From an uncultured Acidobacteriaceae bacterium (lineage in GTDB: Bacteria; Acidobacteriota; Terriglobia; Terriglobales; Acidobacteriaceae): a stretch of 63,240 nt of DNA. The stretch covers positions 1 through 63,240 of the forward strand of contig CAIWFH010000057.1 of NCBI GenBank assembly GCA_903911925.1. Direction: 5' to 3'. Shown here one piece after another: positions 9,266 to 17,025 of the stretch. The position numbers were made by a program, and so were the translations under genes. The notes below the pieces were generated by a model. That model was not told the DNA's origin, did no database searches, and worked only from the letters and a program-made list of their open reading frames with translations. The number at the start of each line of letters is the position of its first letter. Positions within the stretch are counted from its first letter, which is position 1.

Positions 9266-10300
9266 ATGAACTCTCGACAACGAACACTGGCGGCGATCCA
9301 TGGGATGCCGCACGACCGGGTTCCGGTGGCGCAACACAACTTTGCCTTCGTGGCCAAGCGTGCCGGGTTGAGCATGAAGGAATTTGCGTTCAATCCGGAC
9401 AAGGCGGCGCAGGCGCTGGCCGATGCAGCGCATGACTTTGGCTACGACTGCATCATCATCGACTTCGACACGTGCGTGCTGGCCGAGGCGATGGGAGCCA
9501 CGATTACCTTCCCCGGCGGAGAACCGGCACGCATTGCGAAGTCGCCGCTGGAGACGATTCAGGACGGCGCGCATTTGACGGTTCCCGATCCGCAGCGCGA
9601 TGGACGGCTGCCCTTGTGGCTTGAAACAACGCGCATCCTGCGGCGCATGGTTGGCGATGAACTGGCCATTATGGGACGGGCCGACCAGGGGCCGTTCGGT
9701 TTGCTGGGGCTGTTGCGCGATCCGCAAAAACTGATGATGGACCTGATCGAAGCACCCGAAGAAGACATCTTCGCGGCGTTGAATATCTGCGTGGATGCAG
9801 GCGTGGCTTTCGCCAAGGCGCAAATCGAGGCGGGCTCCGACCTGACATCGATCGGCGACGGTTTGTCGGGACAGTCTCTGATTTCGCCGGCCATGTATAT
9901 GAAGTTTTCGCAGCCTTTCGAGAAGCGTTACAAGCGGGATCTCGGCAACGGAAACCTGCTGTCGCTGCATATCTGCGGGCGATCGAACCTGATTATCGAA
10001 GGCATGGTGGATACCGGATCGGAGGTTCTGGAATTGGATCACCAAAACGATCTCGACCGCTCGTTTGGAATCATCGCCAACCGTAGTTGCGTCTTCGGCA
10101 ATATCGATCCGTCCTCGGTCCTGTATTCGGGGACACCGGCGCTGGTAAAAGAAAAATGCCGCGCGGTGATTGAATCGGCAAAACGGCACAAGGCGCGGTT
10201 TGTGCTGTGTCCCGGTTGCCTGGTGATGGGTACCACGCCGCCGGAAAACATCCAGGCGATGACGGATGCTGCGAAGGAATTTGGAACTTGGGACGTGTAG
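9266..10300 (+). CDS. UroD-superfamily protein (MtaA/CmuA-like methyltransferase fold)
   Basis: A 344-residue member of the uroporphyrinogen decarboxylase superfamily. It lacks the strongly conserved N-terminal decarboxylase signature of HemE and instead has the zinc-ligand pattern of corrinoid-linked methyltransferases: H235-x-C237 (LHICGRSN) and C315/C318 (CPGC). It would be cytoplasmic, as no signal peptide is present. It lies 33 bases after GH5 copy 1 and 34 before copy 2, so it is almost certainly co-transcribed with exported glycanases. Known relatives move methyl groups to or from corrinoid proteins or thiols. No corrinoid protein is encoded here, so the acceptor, and whether the donor is a methylated sugar, are unknown. 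Confidence 0.85.
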   Translation: MNSRQRTLAAIHGMPHDRVPVAQHNFAFVAKRAGLSMKEFAFNPDKAAQALADAAHDFGYDCIIIDFDTCVLAEAMGATITFPGGEPARIAKSPLETIQDGAHLTVPDPQRDGRLPLWLETTRILRRMVGDELAIMGRADQGPFGLLGLLRDPQKLMMDLIEAPEEDIFAALNICVDAGVAFAKAQIEAGSDLTSIGDGLSGQSLISPAMYMKFSQPFEKRYKRDLGNGNLLSLHICGRSNLIIEGMVDTGSEVLELDHQNDLDRSFGIIANRSCVFGNIDPSSVLYSGTPALVKEKCRAVIESAKRHKARFVLCPGCLVMGTTPPENIQAMTDAAKEFGTWDV

Positions 10301-10334
10301 TTGGGATGTTCACAACAGCGTAGCTGGAGGAGAA

Positions 10335-11540
10335 ATGCAAGACGACAGTCCTTCCGGAGCATCGAAGAGCATCTCGCGACGGGCGGTCATAGGGTCCATT
10401 GCAGGCATGGCGGCGGCAAGCGCGATGCCCGAGGTCTTGATGGGCCTTGAGAAGCCCGCGCCGCTGCCGGGTTCGATCAACCCGCGATGGTTTGGCTTCA
10501 ACCTGATGGAGTATTTCTCCACCGATGCTGACTGGATGAATCACTTTCCGTACAAGAACGACGGCATCTTCCCGGAAGACGATTTCAAGTGGATGAGTGA
10601 TTGGGGATTCAACTTTGTCCGCCTTCCGATGGACTACCGCTTCTGGACCGACCCCAACGACCTTCTCAAGGTCAACGAGAAGATGATTGAGCCGATCGAT
10701 CGGGCCATCCGGCTTGGCGAGAAGTATGGCGTGCACGTGACCATCGGCCTGCACCGCGCGCCGGGCTTCTGCATCCTCGATGGAAACGACGATCAGGCAT
10801 CCGGCATACACATCAAGCGAGAGAAGACGAGTGTCTACCGCGACCAGGGAACGCTCGACGCCTTCATCCACCAGTGGGTCTACTTTGCCCGGAGGTACAA
10901 AGGAATCTCCAACGCTAAAGTCACCTTTAATCTCGTCAACGAACCCATCGATGTGAAATGGACGCAGCCGAGCTCAGACCTGAAGGATTACATTCGCGTG
11001 GTGCGTGCTGCGGTCAGTGGCATCCGGGCGGAAGATCCCACGCGGCTGATTGTGACTGATGGGTACGATGCAGGGCGCACGCCAATCCCGGAACTATACG
11101 ACACGGGCATCCTGCAGAGCGGACACGATTACTCGCCTGTGCAACTTACGCACTACCATTGCGCCTGGGCGCGGCCCGCCAGCATGACCTGGCCTCTGCC
11201 CACATGGCCGCTGAAAGACGCCAGCGGAAAGGTGATTGCCGACCGGGAGACACTGGCGGCGGAAGTCGCGCCCTGGAAAGATCTAGCGAAACGAGGCATC
11301 CCCATTCACTTTGGCGAGACGGGATGCAATCGTTACACGCCGCCGAAGGTTTACTACGCCTGGCTGAGCGACATGCTCGACGTAATCAACGACCTCAAAT
11401 GCGGCTGGGCGTTTTGGAATTTCAGAGGCGTTGCGGGGCCGCTCGATCCTGACCGTCCGGGCACGGAGTACAAGAACTGGCACGGCCACAAGCTGGATTT
11501 CAAGATGTTGAACATCATTCAATCGAAACTGAAATCGTAA
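10335..11540 (+). CDS. Tat-exported GH5 glycoside hydrolase, copy 2
   Basis: A GH5 paralog of about 401 residues. The start at 10335 is supported by GGAGGAGAA immediately upstream; the open frame extends into the preceding UroD gene but that part is not GH5. The Tat motif is SRRAVIGS. Catalytic E203 is in FNLVNEPID and E328 in IHFGETGCNRY. It shares NPRWFGFNLMEYFSTD, LPMDYRFWTDPND and HRAPGFCILDG with copy 3, which it resembles more than copy 1. It is 34 bases from the UroD gene and 14 from copy 3, consistent with one operon. The three copies may attack different linkages or substitution patterns. Confidence 0.9.
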   Translation: MQDDSPSGASKSISRRAVIGSIAGMAAASAMPEVLMGLEKPAPLPGSINPRWFGFNLMEYFSTDADWMNHFPYKNDGIFPEDDFKWMSDWGFNFVRLPMDYRFWTDPNDLLKVNEKMIEPIDRAIRLGEKYGVHVTIGLHRAPGFCILDGNDDQASGIHIKREKTSVYRDQGTLDAFIHQWVYFARRYKGISNAKVTFNLVNEPIDVKWTQPSSDLKDYIRVVRAAVSGIRAEDPTRLIVTDGYDAGRTPIPELYDTGILQSGHDYSPVQLTHYHCAWARPASMTWPLPTWPLKDASGKVIADRETLAAEVAPWKDLAKRGIPIHFGETGCNRYTPPKVYYAWLSDMLDVINDLKCGWAFWNFRGVAGPLDPDRPGTEYKNWHGHKLDFKMLNIIQSKLKS

Positions 11541-11554
11541 CCAGGAGCGCAAGA

Positions 11555-12769
11555 ATGGAAAAGCAAGAGAAGGATCAACACGGAATGACAGGCGAGATTT
11601 CGCGGCGCGCGGTGCTTCAATCGATGGCAGGTCTGGCGGCGGCGGCGGCGCTGCCGCTGTCTCTTTCAGGTCTGGAGAAAAGAACAACAATCTCGAACTC
11701 GATCAATCCGAGATGGTACGGCTTCAACCTGCTGGAGTATTTCTCAACCGATCCGGATTGGATGAAGCACTTCCCGTACAAGAACGACGGGATGTTTTTG
11801 GAGGATGACTTCAAGTGGATGCGGGATTGGGGATTCAACTGGGTCAGGCTGCCGATGGACTATCGCTTCTGGACCGACGCGAACGATCCGATGAAGATCA
11901 ACGAGAAGATGGTCGAGCCGATTGACCGGGCGATCAAACTGGGCGAGAAATACGGCGTGCATGTAAATGTGAGCCTGCACCGCGCGCCGGGATTCTGCAT
12001 CCTCGATGGGGCGGACGAGAAGGCGCAGGGAATCCACATCACACAGGAGAAGAACAGCCTGTATCGGGACAAGGCAGCGCTGGATGCGTTTGTCTATCAG
12101 TGGGTTTACTTTGCCGAGCGGTACAAGGGAATCTCAAGCGAGAAGGTCAGCTTCAACCTGGTCAACGAGCCGATCGAGATGCTTGATGGGAAGCCCGCTC
12201 CGGATGGCGAGAAGCACTATGTTCGCGCGGCTCGCGCCGCTATCGAGGGCATTCGCGGAAAGGACCCGAAGCGGCTGATTGTGACCGATGGGTACGAAGT
12301 GGGAACGGTGACCATTCCCGGGTTGTACGACACCGGCATCATGCAGACCTGCCACGACTACTGGCCGGGACCTGTGACCCATTACCACGCGGAGTGGGCG
12401 CGGCCAGCCAGCATGACATGGCCAGTGCCGACATGGCCGGAACTCGACGCCCAAGGTAAAGTCATCGCCGACAAGCAGATTGTGGTTGACAGATTTCGCC
12501 CCTGGGCGGAGCCGGCAAAGCATGGAGTTCCGATTCACTTTGGGGAGATGGGCTGCAACCGGTACATCCCGCCCAAGGTGGTCTATGCGTGGTTCAATGA
12601 CGCGCTGGATATGATCGGCGGCCTCAACTCCGGCTTTGCGCTGTGGAACTTCCGCGGTCCCTTCGGCATTGTGGATACCAACCGGGAAGGCACCGACTAC
12701 ACGGATTTTCATGGGCACAAGCTGGACAGCACCTTGTTGAAGATCCTGCAATCGAAGATGAAGGCCTGA
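11555..12769 (+). CDS. Tat-exported GH5 glycoside hydrolase, copy 3
   Basis: The third GH5 paralog, 404 residues. The Tat motif SRRAVLQS is followed by an alanine-rich hydrophobic run. Acid/base E205 is in FNLVNEPIEM; the nucleophile E331 is in IHFGEMGCNRY. An AGGAGCG ribosome binding site lies before the ATG. It is the last gene before a strong hairpin at 12802-12838, so the unit beginning at 8033 may partly end here. Confidence 0.9.
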   Translation: MEKQEKDQHGMTGEISRRAVLQSMAGLAAAAALPLSLSGLEKRTTISNSINPRWYGFNLLEYFSTDPDWMKHFPYKNDGMFLEDDFKWMRDWGFNWVRLPMDYRFWTDANDPMKINEKMVEPIDRAIKLGEKYGVHVNVSLHRAPGFCILDGADEKAQGIHITQEKNSLYRDKAALDAFVYQWVYFAERYKGISSEKVSFNLVNEPIEMLDGKPAPDGEKHYVRAARAAIEGIRGKDPKRLIVTDGYEVGTVTIPGLYDTGIMQTCHDYWPGPVTHYHAEWARPASMTWPVPTWPELDAQGKVIADKQIVVDRFRPWAEPAKHGVPIHFGEMGCNRYIPPKVVYAWFNDALDMIGGLNSGFALWNFRGPFGIVDTNREGTDYTDFHGHKLDSTLLKILQSKMKA

Positions 12770-12801
12770 GTGCGGAAGCGGCATGTAGCGCCCGCTTCGA
12801 T

Positions 12802-12838
12802 GAGCCCCGGCGAACGCGCATTGTTCGCCGGGGGGCTC
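12802..12838 (+). terminator. Strong hairpin after the third GH5 gene
   Basis: GAGCCCCGGCGAAC pairs with GTTCGCCGGGGGGCTC around a 7-base loop, with one small bulge. No T-run follows, so it may be a leaky terminator or a 3' stabiliser that separates GH5 expression from the next UroD gene. Confidence 0.5.
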
Positions 12839-12880
12839 GGACTGCATTGATTCGTTTGGACCTCAATTCTCAGGTCGCTC

Positions 12881-12908
12881 TTGACATTCAGGTTTCGCCC
12901 CTCATACG
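12881..12908 (+). promoter_or_regulatory. Candidate promoter for the second UroD / GH94-like pair
   Basis: TTGACA at 12881-12886 and CATACG 16 bases later, about 30 bases before the ATG at 12939. The TTGACA-N15-TCATAC arrangement is identical to that of the promoter at 7916, hinting at shared control. Confidence 0.4.
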
Positions 12909-12938
12909 CTCGTTTGTCAGATCAAGAGGGATTCTTCG

Positions 12939-14084
12939 ATGAACGGAAGAGAGCGGCTTATCAAGACTTTTCGCGGCGAGCGGGCAGACCGCATGCCGAT
13001 TGCGCCTTTTATTTACAACAACAATATCTTCGAGATGTTCGGCTACAAGCCGGATATCGACACCTACATGAGTCCTCCGGACTTTGATCTTCCGGAAAAG
13101 TACGTAGCGTACCACGATTTTTTTGGTTTCGATACGCTGTTTGCGCCGGGTCATGTGTGGGACCGCTACATACCTCCCTCGGCGGAGAACTGGGACGTAT
13201 CGATCACCAAGGAAGGCGACCAGGACAAGCAGCGCCGCGCGACAATTGTGCGGACGCCCGGCGGCGAACTGCGCCAGGTGATCAACTTCATCCGCAGCTC
13301 GACGCACATGATTGTGCTGGCCCAGGAGAAGTACCTGATTGAAACGAAAGAGGACTTCGACCTCTTCTCAAGGTACATTCCTCCGGCGCAGTTTATCGAC
13401 TGCGATCTTTTGCGCCGGGCAAAGACTGCGGTTGGCAACAAGGGATTGGTGAACGTGGCGACGCAGGGCGCGTTTAATACGCTAAACCAGTTTCGCAAGC
13501 TGGACCAAATGTTCATGGACCCGATTGAGGACGAGGGATTCTACCGGGCAATGATGGAGTTCCTCCTGGGCTGGAACATGAAGCACCTGCTCGAGGTGAT
13601 TGCGGCGGGATCCGAGTCGGTGGAGATTGGCGGCAACCTGGCCACCAGTGGCGCGGGGCCGAGGTTTTTCCAGAAGTACGTGAGGGACTACGAGAACCGG
13701 TTGGCGCGGCAGATTCACGAGGCGGGCGCGTTTGTGGTTTATCACAACTGCGGCGACGCGCAGAAGATCATGCACCTCTATAACGACATGGAGATCGATG
13801 TGTGGGGCTACATTACCGGTCCCCCGTTTGGCGATGTGATTCTGGACGACGTGCTGCGCGTGCTCAGGCCCAACATGGCCCTGCGCGGCAACATCGACCA
13901 GGTACAGTTTTTGCGCACGGCTGCGCCGGACGAAGTAAAGCAGCGCGTTCGCGGACTGCTCGAAAAAGTGAAGGGCCGCGGCAACTGGATTTTGAGCACT
14001 TCCGATTTTCCGTTCGACGGGCAACCCTACGAAAACCTCCATGCCTTCGCCGATGCTGGACGCCAACACGGCCGATACGACTGA
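12939..14084 (+). CDS. UroD-superfamily protein, second copy
   Basis: A 381-residue UroD-fold protein with no signal peptide, therefore cytoplasmic. It has the H-x-C pair at H269/C271 (YHNCGDAQ). At the position where the first copy has CPGC it has a STSDF stretch, so a third cysteine ligand is not evident there. Sequence identity to the first copy is low outside motifs, so this is a different subfamily rather than a recent duplicate. It is 29 bases upstream of the GH94-like gene and most likely co-transcribed. The reaction is unknown; methyl transfer is suggested only by family membership. Confidence 0.82.
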   Translation: MNGRERLIKTFRGERADRMPIAPFIYNNNIFEMFGYKPDIDTYMSPPDFDLPEKYVAYHDFFGFDTLFAPGHVWDRYIPPSAENWDVSITKEGDQDKQRRATIVRTPGGELRQVINFIRSSTHMIVLAQEKYLIETKEDFDLFSRYIPPAQFIDCDLLRRAKTAVGNKGLVNVATQGAFNTLNQFRKLDQMFMDPIEDEGFYRAMMEFLLGWNMKHLLEVIAAGSESVEIGGNLATSGAGPRFFQKYVRDYENRLARQIHEAGAFVVYHNCGDAQKIMHLYNDMEIDVWGYITGPPFGDVILDDVLRVLRPNMALRGNIDQVQFLRTAAPDEVKQRVRGLLEKVKGRGNWILSTSDFPFDGQPYENLHAFADAGRQHGRYD

Positions 14085-14113
14085 GGATACGAATTCAAGG
14101 AGAAAAGGGAATC

Positions 14114-16825
14114 ATGGACAGGCGCATATTTTTGAAAGGCACGGTTGCGGCCGGCGCGGTTGCAGCCGCGGTTCCGGGTGATGCTCTTGCAGCATCGCAC
14201 AAAGACAAACAGCAAGCTGCCGCAGCAGACAAGGCGCCAAAGGCCGGCGAAACCATGGGCGATCCGCGAGACAGCGGAATCTTCGGTCGCTGGATTGCCG
14301 ATGAATTCGGTTTGCCTGCATACCGCTACGAGATGGACCACCTGAACGACCCGCGAGGCACGTGGGATACACAGATGACGGGCAAGTCAAACCGGCATTG
14401 GCACCAGATTGGAAACGATCGCATTACGGCGATCGCCGCCAATGAAGGGTGGATTCAGCTTTACTCGCACGAGTTCGGGCCGCGATGGATTAACATGCAC
14501 CGGCCCGAGTTGCACTCCTATGCAGGAGGCAATTCATTTCTGCAAGCAGGCGACCAGATGCTCTCAACGGTCTACCGCTGCCAACCCAAGGATGCCAAGG
14601 TGGAGAGGACGTGGGGCTGCTCATACGCGCGATTTGCGGTGGAGCAAGCGAGCCTGCGGCTGGAGAGAACCGTGTTTGCACCTTTTGGCGACTCGCCCTT
14701 CCTGGTGGCCTGCGTGCGCATTACGAATACCGGCAAGACATCTCAGGCCGTTACGCACACTGAGTACTGGGACCTGAACATCAACAACATCGATTACCTT
14801 ACCCTGGCTCCTTTTGCAATGGACCAGGGGTACAGAGACAACACCAGCGCGCGGCTTTATGCAGGGTATATTGCTGCATTCGATGACAGTCTGGGCGCGT
14901 TGATTGCGCGGCATCCGCTGGCTGTGCCCACAGGCGAGGATTACGCCAACTGGCCCGCTCCCACGGTACACAACCGGCCAGATGTCCTGCTCGCTCCGAT
15001 GGGTGTAAAGCCTGACAAGTTCATCACCCAGCGAAAGGAACTGCTCGAATTGGTGGGCCGCGAACTTCCCAGGTTCATGGGCGATGCTGCTGACAAGCCT
15101 GGCGCTGCAACGGCACAACCTGTGATGGCCGCTGTATCAAAGCACACGCTCGCCCCGGGTGAAACTGTGGTTCTTGGGTATGCTTATGGCGCAACTCCGG
15201 CACAAGAGACGGCCACCGAGTTGAACAATCTGGACCGCTCGGTGGAGCGGCTGTTTGAAAACAACATGAAGGCGTGGGCAGCTTACGTTCCGGCTGTTGA
15301 CCTGGGGGACGCGAGCCTCAGCCGCGAACTGGTTTGGGGAGCGTATTACGTGCGTTCGGGCGCGGCTTACCACCGCTTGTACAAGGCACACACGCTGCCG
15401 CAGGGCGGCGCTTACCAGTACATGGGCGGAGTGAACGCAGGGCCGCGCGCGACTCTGCAACACGCACTGCCGCTGATCTGGCTGGCGCCGGAGATCACCA
15501 AGGACGTCTTGCGGTTTACGCTTGCCGAGACGCATCCCTCTGGCGAGATTCCATATGCCGAAGCGGGCACCGGAATGATTGACACTACGTTGGACTGGCT
15601 TCCCTCGGACAATGATTTGTGGCTGCTGTGGGCCGTTTCCGACTACGTTTTGGCGAAACGCGACCGCCAATTCTTGACTGACGTTTGTTCGTATTACCCT
15701 CCGCCGTACACGCGGCCCGAGCCGGTTTGGGACCATTGTGTGCGCGCTTTCCAGCATCTAACCGAGACCATCGGCTACGGTGCTCACGGGCTGGTGAAGA
15801 TCCGGACCGCCGATTGGAACGACACGGTCACATTCGATGGCAAGGTTCCTATGAACCGGATTTGGGATGAGGGCGAGTCAACATTGAACAGTGCGATGGC
15901 GGTTTATGTTCTGCGCCGCTTTGCCGAGTTGGCACGCTATGCAGGCAAGCCCGCCATGGAAAAGAAGGCTCGCGCGCATGCCGACAAAATCGCCGATGCG
16001 GTTCGCGCTGCGTGGAAGGGCAAGTTTCTCAACCGCGGCTGGCTCGACAGCAAGACGGAGATCGGTGCCACGGACATGTTCCTGGAGCCGCAACCCTGGG
16101 CGCTGATTGCCGGGATTCTGGATGAGAAGCAGGAGGCAACGCTGGCGGAGGAAATCAAGAATCGACTGGCCGATCCGCTGGGCAGCCGCATTCACGATGC
16201 CAACAATGGCGGAGAAGAAACGCCGTCGCACGCATTCAATGGGATCTGGGCTTCAATCAACTCGACGCTGGTGTGGGGGCTCTCGAAGGTGTCGCCGGAG
16301 CAGGCGCGGAAAGAGCAGTTGGCCAACACGCTCTTCAACCACGCGCGCACATATCCGGCGAACTGGTTTGGCATCTGGTCGGGACCTGACGTGTATTTCA
16401 ATTCCGACTCAAAGCGCCCCGGGGAGACGTATTCGTTCAACGCTGCCTTCGCCATGCAAGGCTGGCCGGTGCAGATTCTCTTTCAGCACTCAGAACCGCT
16501 GAACAGTTCTCTTTGGGTATTGGGGATCGAAGCCAACGCGGAGGGGATTTCAGTTAGGCCGAAGGTGCCGCTGAATCATTGGTCGTGGAAGGGATCGGGG
16601 CTTTCGCTCAGCTATGACAAGGGGCGCATTCAAGGATCGATTTCAAGCGTAGGGACCGAAATGATCAAGGTGACCCTGCAACTGCCTGCCGATTGGAAGG
16701 GCGGCCCAGTTGTGATTGAGGAGGGCGGCGTGAAGAGAAAGGTCGACCATGCAGGAGCAGAGGAAACGTTAGCTCTTTGGGTGGCGCCCAATACTCCCGC
16801 GGAGTTTGCGGTCAGCAAAGGGTGA
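14114..16825 (+). CDS. Exported GH94/GH36-type glycoside phosphorylase-like enzyme
   Basis: A 903-residue protein of the (alpha/alpha)6-barrel clan that contains GH94 phosphorylases. I take the ATG at 14114 (AAGGAGAAAAGGGAATC before it); the longer open frame upstream overlaps the UroD gene. The N terminus MDRRIFLKG plus a hydrophobic alanine run is Tat-like, so the enzyme is predicted to leave the cytoplasm. An N-terminal beta-sandwich (about 50-370, with WINMHRPELHSYAGGN) precedes the helical barrel. The catalytic motif appears as DWNDTV at 567-572, where phosphorylases usually show DWNDG. Secretion is odd for a phosphorylase, since phosphate is scarce outside; a hydrolase or transglycosylase activity is possible. 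Confidence 0.78.
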   Translation: MDRRIFLKGTVAAGAVAAAVPGDALAASHKDKQQAAAADKAPKAGETMGDPRDSGIFGRWIADEFGLPAYRYEMDHLNDPRGTWDTQMTGKSNRHWHQIGNDRITAIAANEGWIQLYSHEFGPRWINMHRPELHSYAGGNSFLQAGDQMLSTVYRCQPKDAKVERTWGCSYARFAVEQASLRLERTVFAPFGDSPFLVACVRITNTGKTSQAVTHTEYWDLNINNIDYLTLAPFAMDQGYRDNTSARLYAGYIAAFDDSLGALIARHPLAVPTGEDYANWPAPTVHNRPDVLLAPMGVKPDKFITQRKELLELVGRELPRFMGDAADKPGAATAQPVMAAVSKHTLAPGETVVLGYAYGATPAQETATELNNLDRSVERLFENNMKAWAAYVPAVDLGDASLSRELVWGAYYVRSGAAYHRLYKAHTLPQGGAYQYMGGVNAGPRATLQHALPLIWLAPEITKDVLRFTLAETHPSGEIPYAEAGTGMIDTTLDWLPSDNDLWLLWAVSDYVLAKRDRQFLTDVCSYYPPPYTRPEPVWDHCVRAFQHLTETIGYGAHGLVKIRTADWNDTVTFDGKVPMNRIWDEGESTLNSAMAVYVLRRFAELARYAGKPAMEKKARAHADKIADAVRAAWKGKFLNRGWLDSKTEIGATDMFLEPQPWALIAGILDEKQEATLAEEIKNRLADPLGSRIHDANNGGEETPSHAFNGIWASINSTLVWGLSKVSPEQARKEQLANTLFNHARTYPANWFGIWSGPDVYFNSDSKRPGETYSFNAAFAMQGWPVQILFQHSEPLNSSLWVLGIEANAEGISVRPKVPLNHWSWKGSGLSLSYDKGRIQGSISSVGTEMIKVTLQLPADWKGGPVVIEEGGVKRKVDHAGAEETLALWVAPNTPAEFAVSKG

Positions 16826-16887
16826 GGGGTGAGGAGTAGGTTGATCGGCTCGAAAAAATGGCGGCCGCATTCGATTTGTAATACCTC

Positions 16888-16949
16888 AGGGGTTAAAACC
16901 CCTTGTCTTTCAGGCCCTTTTCGGCACGACTGAAGTCGTGCCCTGACAC
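16888..16949. repeat. Two intergenic hairpins, one a dispersed repeat
   Basis: AGGGGTTAAAACCCCT (16888-16903) is a perfect hairpin. GCACGAC-TGAA-GTCGTGC (16924-16941) is another, followed by CCTGACAC. A 22-base run at 16928-16949, starting GACTGAAGTCGTG, is identical to 25276-25297. Confidence 0.7.
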
Positions 16950-16984
16950 GAAACGAATTCTCAAAACACTCTCTCAAAACAAAG

Positions 16985-17014
16985 ATGCCGGGGCGATTTT
17001 GCCCCGGCATTTTT
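16985..17014. terminator. Rho-independent terminator between convergent genes
   Basis: ATGCCGGGGC-GATTTT-GCCCCGGCAT followed by TTTT on the plus strand. It sits between the stop codons of the GH94-like gene (plus) and the second GH2 gene (minus), and probably ends the former; it may serve both. Confidence 0.8.
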
Positions 17015-17025
17015 GCTGATGCAGT

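Noticed and set aside
9140..10189. 349-residue open frame antisense to the first UroD gene
   Set aside because: The sense gene has the family ligand motifs and a good ribosome binding site; the antisense product is Arg/Gln/His-rich without a domain.
13802..14113. N-terminal extension of the GH94-like open frame
   Set aside because: It overlaps the well-supported UroD gene, while the ATG at 14114 has a ribosome binding site and begins a Tat leader.
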